Shown: positions 1 through 10,956 of the stretch, in pieces | Position numbering within the stretch: position 1 is the stretch's first letter | Layout of the letters: each line of letters starts with the position of its first letter | DNA from: Neospora caninum Liverpool | Lineage: Eukaryota > Apicomplexa > Conoidasida > Eucoccidiorida > Sarcocystidae | Direction of reading: 5' to 3' | Length of the DNA stretch: 64,000 nucleotides | NCBI RefSeq assembly: GCF_000208865.1 | Contig: NC_018388.1 | Coordinates: forward strand, 310,001 to 374,000 | The notes under the pieces: generated by a model | The model's database searches: none | Told to the model about the DNA's origin: nothing | The model's input: the letters and a program-made list of their open reading frames with translations, nothing else | Translations under genes and position numbers: made by a program

Positions 1-3000
1 TACACAAAGTTCCTGTCCCTACATACGCCTGGGCGGCGGCCGAGCAGCGATATCCCCGGCAGAAATCCGTAGAAGGCGAATGGATCTGAACGACATATAC
101 GTTGGCGATCTGCGAATACATATAATACACAACCGTAGCTGGGGCGTGTATCGCCATCACATATAATCTCGATAAATTTGGCGAAACGGGGACAGGGCGA
201 AGGATCTCGAGTTCGCTCCCATGGCTAGCACACACATCAGAACGTCTAGAAGTGTAGACAAAGAGGACCCAGTAGGGCGAACATGAAGTTGAAAATGCTT
301 GACAGACACGGGAATATGGCTTCTAAAAACAATTGCCTGCTCCGGTTACTGGAGTTTGTGGACACCCCTGCAAGTGCCTCAGACAAGACGCCGACAGGCA
401 CGCACAGACGCGACGACGCCACGGACCGTGGGCGCGAGATCCGCCAAGCCAAACAGTTCTCCTTCTCCCGGATCAACCCACAGGGAAAGCTTCGTCACCC
501 TGTATAAACAAATTGTTTGTGTCTTGTTTGTACTCTTTACACGCACATATGTCACTGTTTTCTGGAGTGGTCTTCGGCACTTCCGACTCACAAGACAGGG
601 GGGGTGGAGGAGAAAGATCCTCAGGGTCTCGTGCATGCGAGCCGCCGTTTGATTTGGATCCGGATCTGCTAGTAGACCGGCTCCGGTGAGCTTTAATGCA
701 TTTGCATATTGTCAGGAAATTTTCACAGTCATCGGCCCTTGCTTCAGCTTATTGTTTCCTGCGTCGTTGGAAATTTAGGAGAGGGGTGAACATAGATGTG
801 GGTGTCGCGGGGGGCGCGTCCCTCTCCCCTTCCTCGGGGAGCTGCGGTGTCCCCGCAGGAAAAATATGGCGATTGCGCAGCTTCTCCGAAAAACACGAAA
901 TTCGAGGGGGCTGGAGACCACTCGATCAGAAAGCACAAATTCAGAGGAGGGGTCCTTCCCAAGAAGTCTTCCCGTGTTTTTGAGGTTTCTCCGGGTGCTC
1001 CATCGAAGTCTCTCGCGTCTTCTGAGGTCGGGGAGGTCACGCGGAGCTGTACCTGTCGACGAGACACCCCTCCACTGCTGTGGACGCGGGTGTTCGACAG
1101 ATGACGGTAAAGAGAGAGAGCTTCAATAAAAAGCCGAGGATTCGCAAGTTAAGAACACGTTTGCCTCGGTAATGGTAAGGGGAAACGAAAAGTGTTCTGG
1201 TCGAAAGGCGTTAAGGTTTGCGAGAGAGAAAGACAAGCTGAAACTTGCATGGCGAGAGGGGTGGTGGCTGCAGCCACGTTTTCGCCACCCTTGAGAGAGG
1301 CACCGAGCGACGTCTTAAGGGTCAGGACACTTGAAACCCGGGCCGAAAAAGCAAGGAAAAGAACGAGTCACGGAGAGAGTCTAAAAGATGCGATCGGCAT
1401 TTCACAACCTATTCGCCTGCACAAAAGTGTCACAAACTAGACTCGAAGGCAAAGAGAAGAGATGGGCTTAGTAAGAGGCGAGACACGACACCTCTCTCTC
1501 ACATGTGGACGGCGAGAGATCACACCAACGCGCCACATACTGAAATCGCAGTTCCAGTCTTCTAGTCGGCAGTAGCAAGACCCAACCACCGACCGCTCCA
1601 GAAGTTCAGACAGCCACGTGAGGAGCGCAGAGTCTTCAGGGCGCTCGTACGGCAGTGCTCTAATTCCTACGCGCATAGTCAACTTTCAAACTGTCGTGTA
1701 TTTGGTTTCTTTGGAATTTTGACAACCAAGCGGTTTTTTCAACGTACTGCTGCGTCGTGTGGGCTTCTCTCAGATAAGCTGACCTTCTGCCTTTGTCCAC
1801 TGGAGCTGCACGGGTTTCGCGGGGCGGTCCGGTACAGCCATAAAGCAGTTCTTGTTTACATATCCTGGAAATCAGCGAGGGAAAAAGTTAGCTAGTTGTC
1901 TCCATTGAGGAGGAGAGAGCAAAGTCTAAATGTCTACGAAAATGGGGATTGTGAAGGTGCAAAAACGAGAGAAGCTAAGGATACTGAATCGAAAGCGGGG
2001 CCAGTATCCCAGTCTTTCCTCTCCCACCGTGCGTAATTTCCAAACTTCTTGCAATTCGAAGTCGGCCGACGCACTAAAAAAACAGCTCTTGTCTACACAC
2101 CCGGACAAATCCCCTTGTTCTAGCTGAAGAAGACACCAATCGGTGCTATCTACGCGACGCATCCTGAGATATGTGCAGTCTTGCCTGCTCGAGCGGCTTC
2201 TAGAGACGCTCTCTCTTCCTCCCGGAGATGTCCAGGCTCTGCAGCTTCGCGGGTAGCTCCTGAAGTTCATTATCAATTGCCTGNNNNNNNNNNNNNNNNN
2301 NNNNNNNNNNNNNNNNNNNNNNNNNNNNNNNNNNNNNNNNNNNNNNNNNNNNNNNNNNNNNNNNNNNNNNNNNNNNNNNNNNNGGGGGGGGGGGACAGTG
2401 TGCTGCCAACATGAAGTCAGGAAATGAACGTTTTGCATAGGGCGTCAGTTCCCCTAGGTTGCCGAAAGTATGAGCCTCTTTGATGTAATGTGAGTCCTGT
2501 TGTAGAGCAATATGTGCAACGAAATCCCTCAGGTTTTCTTGCGCGTTTGTCGGAAAAAGACACTGTCAGGGCCGGCGCATCGTACCTGCTGATTAGCGAA
2601 TCAGTATTAGCATGTTTGTATTGCATGTCCTTTCCTTCCCGTTGACCTATTCAAAGGGAGGTCTCCAAAGCATGCGTCCACCATAAGGAGGCAAGATGAG
2701 GCAGAGAATGCCCCGACAAAGGCTTTTATCGTCACCCAGTTAATAGACGAATTGCCAGCGATTCGTCGGTGACCGTATCTGAGAGGCAGAGTCCCGAGGA
2801 ATGGCAGTTCTGAAAATAATGGTTTTCCAAATGACATCTTATTCCTTAGCAGTTAGTGGACCTCATTCATTATTCGAATCATCTGCCACTGATCTTTAAA
2901 CAGTTCGCAACACAGCGCGAAGGCGTGTCTGCTCTGCTCCCTGATGCTGCCTTGCTCTATATTCACAAGAATGACTAAATTGAAATAGAGTGTCAAAATG

Positions 3001-4660
3001 GAAACCGTCGAAATGGACCATCTCAACGCGGTCGGCTGGACTTGATGGATTGAGGCGAGTTAGAACTCGAGCCTTTCAACTGTCTATTATGGCGAGTGGG
3101 CATGCCGGCACACCGGATGTCTGAAAGAGAAATTGATTTCATGGGAGTCAGATTGTCACTTGTTTAGAGGGATGCCGCAGTGAGCTCTCACCTTAACGCT
3201 GTGAACCGTCTGCCAGTGGTAATATGACTATTGATGGCATACCCATTTGTGGTGTGTGTTGGAAGCGGGAGATACGGGAAACAAGACCGTGTTCTGGCAG
3301 AAAAGGGACTGGAAACAGCATGCAGGTATATAGCACTGATTATTACCCATCGCCTATCTGCCAGTGAAAAAAGAATGTCTGCTCATCGAAATGCAAAAGC
3401 TGCATAGAGAAATTAAAGGAGCACCGATGAGTTACTCGACTCAGGAAAAATGAAACAAACAACAAAGAGGTGGCAGCGAATTTTCTTTCCGACTCAGAAA
3501 TTCTGCAAACCTGTGACTGGAAACAAACCATTCCACTGGTCAGCTGCATTCTAGAAGACGCTTTACATGGAAAAACGCAGATGTGTCATTCAGCATGCCG
3601 AATGATGTCTGCGCAAATGCGTTCACCGCTTGTGTTACACTTCGAAAACACGGTTCTTGCTCTACTCCAGAGATTTACTTCTACTCACCCCTGGATCCCC
3701 TGTAGGTTTATGTAGGTCTTTACGAATTGACGCCCAATACTTGTGTGCGGAGAGAAAGCTGTGGGCGATGTTTCCGATGCACTATTACACTGTGAATATA
3801 AAACACTTCGCCGGGAAAAAGCGACCACATGAGCGTTTCTTTCTTCGTGCACCAACATTCACGGTTGTAGATCCTGCAGGTTTGCCAGCGGGGAAGCATG
3901 CATTTCTGAACGACTTCTTCATACTTCTCCGCTCCCCTTCACGCATTCTCTCGTTGCAGCAGAAATCATCTAGAGGGAAGCTTCACCAATCCATATGCGT
4001 CAAAAGAGTCGACTATCTCAGACAAAGCCTGCACAGCTGTGAACTCAAAGCTTCTGACTGCCGCCGCATTGACCCTTCTTCTGCCCCTGCCCAGGCACAG
4101 GAATTCTGCAGCAGACCAAGGCGGAATATGCAGAATTGAGCTGGCTCAGGGACAGATGATAAACGACGCCGCTAACTTTTCTTTTATAAGGGTACATAGA
4201 CGCTGTGTTTTTGAAAACGGAAGGCCATATGGATATAAATATGCATGCTTTTTTCCCACTTATGGTCGTGCTCCCCTTTCGAAGGATGTTATTTTTGGGC
4301 TAACAAAGCGGCGCGATGGGAAAAATAAAAGAAAATGATTCGGGTATCCCTCCAGGCTCTGGACTTACCGAATATGCTGCTGAATAATCGGAGAGCTCAG
4401 TCAAATCGGGCGTATGTTTCCGATCTTGTCCATTGCTTCACTTGCGTGTTTTGACTGAGGGGGGGGTGCGAACTAAATTTTTCCCTGTGTGTGTTTACGA
4501 AACCACACGACACACGAGGGCTGTTGATCTGTGCTTCGCATTTCCAGGTATCTGTGTTATGTCAGGAGGTACTTATGTGCCACGACTGCATGGTTTGTAT
4601 CTCGAGTTTTTTTGCTCTGCGTTAAACATCTTCTGAGCTGGCTGAGAATTACGCTGCAGT
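1..4660. other. Left intergenic region with no secure gene
   Basis: Only short open frames occur on either strand, without convincing domain content or phase-consistent splice partners. The stretch at about 560-1110 is GC-richer and open on both strands (for example plus 796-1104 and minus 744-1067), which could be leader or first-exon sequence of a gene off to the left, but nothing ties it to one. The 170-codon plus-strand frame at 3630-4139 is of a length expected by chance in 64 kb. The part nearest 4660 probably contains the promoter and leader of the first acyltransferase gene. Confidence 0.5.
2284..2383. other. Assembly gap of exactly 100 N
   Basis: A run of 100 N, the conventional placeholder for a gap of unknown size. 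It is followed directly by eleven G residues (2384-2394), so a homopolymer G tract probably stopped the assembly. True length and content are unknown. Confidence 0.99.
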
Positions 4661-7600
4661 ATGCTGTCTGTTTCGGCGCCAGCTCCTGCCTCAGGCACAT
4701 CAGAATGTCGGCAAGCAGAGAGGCATCTGGTTGCAAGAGTGCCAGATTCTGTGACATCCGTAACCTTTCCTAGTTCACAAGCTATCTTGTCACGCCTTGG
4801 ACGGCGTCCGCGTTGCTACGGAGAGTTTGATTCTGGCCCGTTTTCTAGGTTCACCGGGAAACGAATCGGTCGTGCGATTCTGGGTTCCCGTGATGCTTTG
4901 CCGTTACACCGACTGTCGCTGCTACAAAACCTCCGAGTCATTGATGCAGAATGCCTGACTTTCTCGTCTTATGACAGGGGTCTGACTACTCCTCCTTCTC
5001 TTGAGGGTCCACTTGTTCTCGACGCGCCAGACACACTGAAATCTCAGAGATTCATGGAGGTTTATGGAAACAGAGTCGGCAATGTAGCAAGTAATTTGAA
5101 TCGGGTGACACTGTCACGCCCGCCACCACCTGACGAAAAGAGAAAGCAAATCGACTTCTCTTTCTCGAAGTCTCTTACCGCAGCGTGGCCCCTTCCTTCA
5201 CGAATTCAACTTGAAGATCCCTTTCCGCCTGTCCAGCAGCATCTTCTGCTTGAGAGAGAGAAGCGGACGCGTTGGCGATCTTACCCTTCTCTTTTTCCGC
5301 CCCCTATCGCCACAAGAGGGGAACGCGCACGGGCTCTTCTTCTGCAGTTTTTTTTGAATGGATGGTTCCTCTATCTTCCTCCAATGTTGTATCTGATCTA
5401 TCGACGATACTGTACTACCAGACGACGGCGTTTGGTATTTCTTGCCGTTTTACTTTTACTGGTCGTCTTTCCGCTCCCCCGGTATCTGCCCACCAGAAGG
5501 TGGAAAATGTGGCAATTATTGCATCGCTACCATCGAGCTACGGTGATCGTCGAGGATGCCAAGAGCCTTCCTCCTAAAAAGCCAACCATATTCACGGCTG
5601 TCCCCCATGCCATCGTCCCCGTCGCACAGGTCCACCCATCAAAACCTCATCATACAACGTCTGACTCGACATCAAACACGAACTTTCGTCCAGGGTTGAG
5701 AAATCGGAGCAATTCTCTCTTATTAAACTGTTAAGCGCAGTCATATTGCCAGCATGCCTTCCGCGCCTGTTACTCACGAATACACAGTCAGCCCTAGATT
5801 ACACTAGTTTCAAGATAGCATGATTGCAGAACATTCAGTTACAGAGGAGAGTATCCCAGGAGCCTGCTGTGTCCACTATGTGGTCCCCTGAGGTAGAATA
5901 GAAAATAATCGCTCTCCCAACCCAATGGCTGCGCCGGAACTGCAGACACTTGGTTCTAAGTATATCAGCTACGGCACTGAGTAATTAACTCCATGTCCAA
6001 GGGCATTTTTCACATCCCTCGGTGCGTGCTGCACAAAATGTACAAAGACCATGAAAGAATAGAGGGACACACGTCTCTATCCATGCGCACGCGACCCGGC
6101 CGGAGTGTTCGCGTTCCTTCCCCGGACAACGAGGACACCCCTCTATTGTAAAATAAGGATGAGGCCGAGTGCATGTCTATATTTGTGAGTATGGATAGGC
6201 AGTTGATCTGGCTGCGTTGCAGCAAACACACGCGGCAGCCTATAGTACAGGCAGCATGGTCGGTAGCAAATCCACCGGCGCGACGTCAATTATCATCTCT
6301 CTTGTTCCACTGTGTATTTCCAGGCGCTTCTGCCCACAGGTGAATTCGGGTCACTTCTTGGCTACATCACTATGGCTGTCGCGTCGATCGTCAAACACGT
6401 ACCAATCTACGGTCATATCATCCGGCTCATTGGTTCTCAAGACGCGTCTGGGTAGGCAGTGATAACACGGGAATTCGAGCTGGAGCGGCCATTGGGATGG
6501 CAGATGTTCTGTCGCTCCTCGCGCCTGAGATTTAGTAATTAAAACATCACGCAATTTGCGAGTTCCTTCCCATCACTTCTCCCATATCTGAACAGGCTGT
6601 TCCCACAAATCGTCAAGGGTCTCCTCCGTCCTCACTGGTGGAAATGAATCGTACTGCAAAAGAAGAGGCAGAGGGTTGTGCGCCAACTTCCGACTTTAGC
6701 AGGAAGTGGTGTACCATGCGTCATACGGGCTTTAGAGATGCCATGTTCCATTCAGGGCGAAGCTGGTGACTGCTCTTACTCGCGACCGCCAAAATATTGT
6801 TCTTTCTCCCGGCGGCATAGCGGAGATGTACACAGTTAATGAGAAGACTGTAAGAGGCCAGACAGAGAAATCACTAAAAGAGATAGCTCGATCATTTTCA
6901 TGGCACGAGTCTCGGATAGCTTTGTTAGCTGTTCTCCCCGCAACAGTTTACACAGAAACTGCAGTACAGACAACCGAATGCATACATCAAGACCTCGTCC
7001 AACTGTCTCATGCTAGTAAGTACTTTAGCATCTGACATGCATGGTGCGAGAACTTTGTCAGGAACGTTTGGTACCTGCCAAAGCGCGTCGTCTGGGCAGC
7101 GGTGTTCGAGTTCTGCTCGCTCGTGAGGGCACGCCGGTCGTTGGTCACAATTCATTAGGCTGGCATATTACTTCGTCGCTTACTAAGTATATTCTTCTCT
7201 AGTGAGCGCTTGTCGTCTGACGTTTTCAACCTCCCATGTTCCTGGCGAAATGGCTGCAAATATATCACCGATATCTGCCTACATTTCTTATCGTAGGAGA
7301 ACCTGCTTCTGAAGGATCGCCAAGGTCTTTTGAGGATTGCGTTACAGACAGGGGCAGACGTCGTACCGGTGTATTGCTTTGGAAACTCGGAGACATTTAA
7401 ACTGGTGAAAGCAAGCGCAGTGCTGCAGCCCCTTGCAAGGTAGGGGACGGCTTTACCGGACGTTTAGTTTCATTTTCAGTCCTTCCTTTTTCGACTGTTT
7501 ATGAGCAAGAGAAACGAAGAAGTACCTGCGGGGCATCTGTAATGTGCCTGGGTACACATTATTAGGGAGAGTAACCACACTCACGCCGAGCTACACATCT

Positions 7601-8249
7601 TTCCCTTTTTCTATTAATGTATCTCTCTAGGTGTCTCTTTCCATATAGATTATGCGACTCATTTGATGAAGTTTCCTTTCTTCCTGTGTCCACGTATGTA
7701 TCTGGGGATACATGCTCACATATGGTCCGTCTGCTGACGAGCATCGCCAGTTCGGTATCAGCCTTAAAGAGATCCGGTCGTGCATGTCTGCCTTCTAAGC
7801 GACGAATAACCTGTGAAACCTGAATACGTGCTCCTTCAGGTTCCTCCGGGTGGCCCTTCTGCTTTTCTATGGTCGATTCGGCTTACCCATACCTTTCGAA
7901 GTGCCTCTGCTGTATGTTATCGGTCGTGCCCTGCGCCTCCCAAAAGTCGAAGATCCCACAAACGAGGTTAGTTTCGATACAGATTGCGCGAGAATCTGCT
8001 GAAAATTCCTTATCAGCTCTCCCGGTGTTGTAGCATTCCTATCTAGCCTTTTAAGCAGCCCGCGCTGGTTCGTTGGGTATGTAAAAGAGAAACTAAACGT
8101 GGTAAGATTGGGTACGGATTCCTCTCAATACTGTGGTTTGCCAGGACGTCCAAATCGCGCACAAACGCTACATGGCGGAGATACGGAGAATTTTTGACAC
8201 GTACAAGGGGCTCTATGGCTGGAGAGAAAAGGAGCTTATTGTTCACTAG
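4661..8249 (+). CDS. DGAT2-type acyltransferase, tandem copy 1 (active-site Gly replaced by Ala)
   Basis: Six exons: 4661-5629, 6324-6451, 6756-6849, 7297-7439, 7840-7966, 8145-8249; 521 residues. The family (LPLAT/MGAT-like, DGAT2) transfers an acyl chain from acyl-CoA to mono- or diacylglycerol at the ER membrane to make neutral lipid. Visible features: a non-conserved N-terminal 200 residues; two adjacent hydrophobic segments (about 226-247 and 257-273), the usual DGAT2 hairpin; then the catalytic-motif position, which reads VPHAIVP (His316, Ala317); PGGIAEMY at 384-391; the G-x-x-x-VPVYCFGN block at about 416-427; and a C-terminal DTYKGLYGW segment. DGAT2 enzymes normally have Gly (or Ser in plants) after the active His, so Ala is unusual. 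Every intron is GT-AG and phases agree throughout. The copy at 10957-13690 has identical lengths for exons 2-6. Start is the first ATG of the open frame; an upstream non-coding exon is possible. The acyl acceptor cannot be told from sequence. Confidence 0.92.
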
Positions 8250-8663
8250 AAGGCGGAAAGCATTCTGTGTTGCTGACGGTTTTCTTCGTCTCATATGTGT
8301 ATCAACCGAGTTTGCCGGTCTCGCCGTCCTCTCGTGTTGGGAATGATTTCCCGTTGTCTGCATCAGTCGTCAAATTCGGCCACCAAGATACGCGTTGCAT
8401 GGTGTGGTTCATCAGTCGCAACCGGTAACAGCCGCTTTCGAGCTGACTGGATCACACTGGCGCGAGAGTGAATACAAATGACTGCGCTCTGTTGCCTTTC
8501 CTGCTCCGATAAAACGACTGGACCACCCACCATACTGTACGACCTCTGTGTATCCATCTGTATCCCCACTGCGTGGTTCTTTCATCGACTCATTGTTGGC
8601 GTACTTGTCTTTATATGTTGCTACATCTGTCTCAAAATCTGCTGGCATTTACCATTTCGCCTT
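8250..8663. other. Short spacer between convergent genes
   Basis: About 400 bases lying downstream of the first acyltransferase stop and downstream of the minus-strand membrane-protein exon. Presumably 3' untranslated sequence of both; I see no gene or distinctive repeat. Confidence 0.5.
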
Positions 8664-8996
8664 CTACTTCGCTGAATTGCTGTCTTTCTTGAAAAAGTCC
8701 TTTCTGTGGCCCTCCACTAACAGCAGCGCCGCTAAAACCAGGAAGAGCCATGCCACATTGGTGCTTCCGTACAGCCACTCGCACAACGGCAGCCAGATAA
8801 TAGTGCTACTCAGTAGCACTAGTTGTTTTTCCAGCCTGCCCCACACAGTGATTCCATTGCTAAATAGTAGAAATGCCAATGACCCTTTTGCGATTAAGTA
8901 TTCTTGTGGATTCGGCTCTTCTGGGTCTAGAAGAGGAAGAAAGTATTCTCCGTCAGAAGAGAAGATGTGATGCCAGCACACAACGCAGATTGTCAT
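8664..8996 (-). CDS. Probable terminal exon of a small three-helix membrane protein
   Basis: Not recognised as a named family. The minus-strand frame is very protein-like: a polar proline-rich start (PEEPNPQEYLIAKGS), then three hydrophobic stretches (around GSLAFLLFSNGITVWG, LLSSTIIWLPLCEWLYG and NVAWLFLVLAALLLVEG), then a basic tail (HRKDFFKK). A pyrimidine-rich AG sits immediately before position 8926, so the true exon may be 8926-8664 (incoming phase 1) with earlier exons at higher coordinates. The open frame at 9363-9085 on the same strand is one possible source, but I could not join it cleanly. It lies between the two tandem acyltransferase genes, tail to tail with the first. The overlapping plus-strand frame (8548-8970) looks like its shadow. 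No function is proposed. Confidence 0.45.
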   Translation of the reverse strand: MTICVVCWHHIFSSDGEYFLPLLDPEEPNPQEYLIAKGSLAFLLFSNGITVWGRLEKQLVLLSSTIIWLPLCEWLYGSTNVAWLFLVLAALLLVEGHRKDFFKKDSNSAK

Positions 8997-10956
8997 GAAC
9001 GGTGATCTTTAACTGGAAACAGAGGGACGCGAGGTTACTCCCAGCAAATGTGGGTCCTGGTCAAACGAATGACGGTCTCCAGTGTCATATGCCTCCTAGT
9101 GGGACCGGCAAAAGATGGCTATGGAGATATCCAGCATATCTGTCGCCCGGACTAGTGCCGGGTCTGCTGCCGTCTTGAACTTGTTCCCTCATCGAAACCG
9201 CCGAATCAACCACTGTAAGTAAGGGCGTGAACAGATGTGGTTCTTGTAGTTCGTGGAAAAGGTCATGATTTAAACGAACCCCACAACTTGTAGCACTTTC
9301 TTTTAACAGTGGATATCGCTGCAACCTGCGGACGCTGTAAGGTTTCGAGTTAGGTCGCCGCACGAATCACGGAATTGAGCACTTAGTCTCTCCGCGATCA
9401 TTTTTTCAGCACCATGATTTATGGATCGGTTCTTTACTGCTAAACGCTGCCAGGAATCAAATCTATCGCTGAAGCTTTGGACCCGAAGCTGTTTTCCTCA
9501 AGAAATTCCCGTACAGACGCCTGTGGTACACGACGTCGCTCTTTTGTCTCGTATCTCATATTTTTGTGAGCCGTACTAAACAACACTACATCCCTTGTGC
9601 TGGAAAGTTGTTCAACTTTCCGTGAGCGACTTTATTGACTGTACTCATACGTCAACCAGACTCACGTTCAGAGGACATACAACGGTCGCGCATGTGTCTT
9701 GCGCTCCAGAAACCAACGTTTTTGACCGCAGCCAGCGTGGAGTCGCTCGGCAACTGTAATTACAAGCAACTTGCTCTTGTATTTCAGCTCTTAACGTGCC
9801 ATGCCATTGGCGGTTCGCCTCGCCTACCTAAGGGTGAGCAGGCAAATGAGTGTGCCCCAGAATCCACCTCCCACGCGCAGCTGCTCTACGTAACCCGCCA
9901 GATAGCATGCATGCCGTGCAAAGTTTTTGAAGCGTGTTGTATTGGGAATTTCTATAGACTCTATCAGGAAGAGGCCACGGCCTATGTCCGGGAGAGGAAA
10001 CACGATACATGTGTAACAATTGCAACCGGCTCTGTATATCAGGGATGCCGTCCTGGGAGACCGTCCGAAAGTCTAGCGTTCCTAAATTGGGAATGCGCTC
10101 GTCAACAGTGTCTCACGGGGCAGTCCCCTTCTACTTCGAGTACCTTGACAAGCACGCGGATCAGGGACAGTGTGCCATGTGACGTGGCTGCTTGGGATGT
10201 CATCTGCTACAGTCTACTACGGATTATCAAGGTGAGTTGCGTATGATACACAATGTGATAAATCCTGGGCATTGCCCTCTAAGGCTGCGGGCAAAAGTGT
10301 TATTTGTCGGATCTTCCCAAGTGTGTCTGCATGATCATCGTCACAGCCGCTGATGTAGATGTTTCATGTTGTAGCGTACCCAGAGAAGTCGAACCAACGG
10401 TACCAACTCAAGTGCATCGTATGCCAAATACGAAAGGTGTACGCTTGTCTATCCAGGGGTGGACGGTGAGACTCCGTTAACTTCATTGAGTATAGTCGCT
10501 TGTTACATCTCATTACGTGCTTCCAAGATATCTGTGGTTTGACTGTGCAGTTGCCAGGAAGCAAAACCAGAACCAGGAAAAGGTCAGGTGGTGGGCCGTT
10601 CTAGAGTTGTTCGTTGCGGAGGACGTCGTCGTCTCGGCCAACTCTCTGTGGAGGAATATAGTTCTCTCAGCAGCTCCTCTGCTGCTCGACCGATCAGGTT
10701 GCTCTTTTGAGTAAAAGTGTACTGCGACCTTGTTTCTTGCAAGAGTCAAGAGTCACATCATATAATGCGAGGCAGTGTCAAACACAATTTGCGGTGGTGG
10801 GTGCAATGTCGCCGTGACCGTGGAACTACTGAGGCTGTGTCTGGTGTGCCACGTTACCGTTACGTGCTCCCATATAACTCTCCATAGCTGGTTTGTTAAC
10901 GCGTGTCTTTAAAGAATCGTCGCAAGTCAGTTTCATCTCAGAGATGGACTCTGAAA
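8997..10956. other. Spacer upstream of acyltransferase copy 2
   Basis: Holds an unassigned minus-strand frame (9085-9363) that could contain an upstream exon of the small membrane-protein gene, and a 203-codon plus-strand frame (9635-10246) with no recognisable domain. The right end must contain the promoter and leader of acyltransferase copy 2. No tRNA, rRNA or obvious repeat was seen. Confidence 0.4.

Noticed and set aside
3630..4139. 169-codon plus-strand open frame
   Set aside because: Chance length, no recognisable features, no good splice context.
9635..10246. 203-codon plus-strand open frame
   Set aside because: No domain, membrane segment or splice partner; a frame of this length is plausible by chance in 64 kb of balanced composition.
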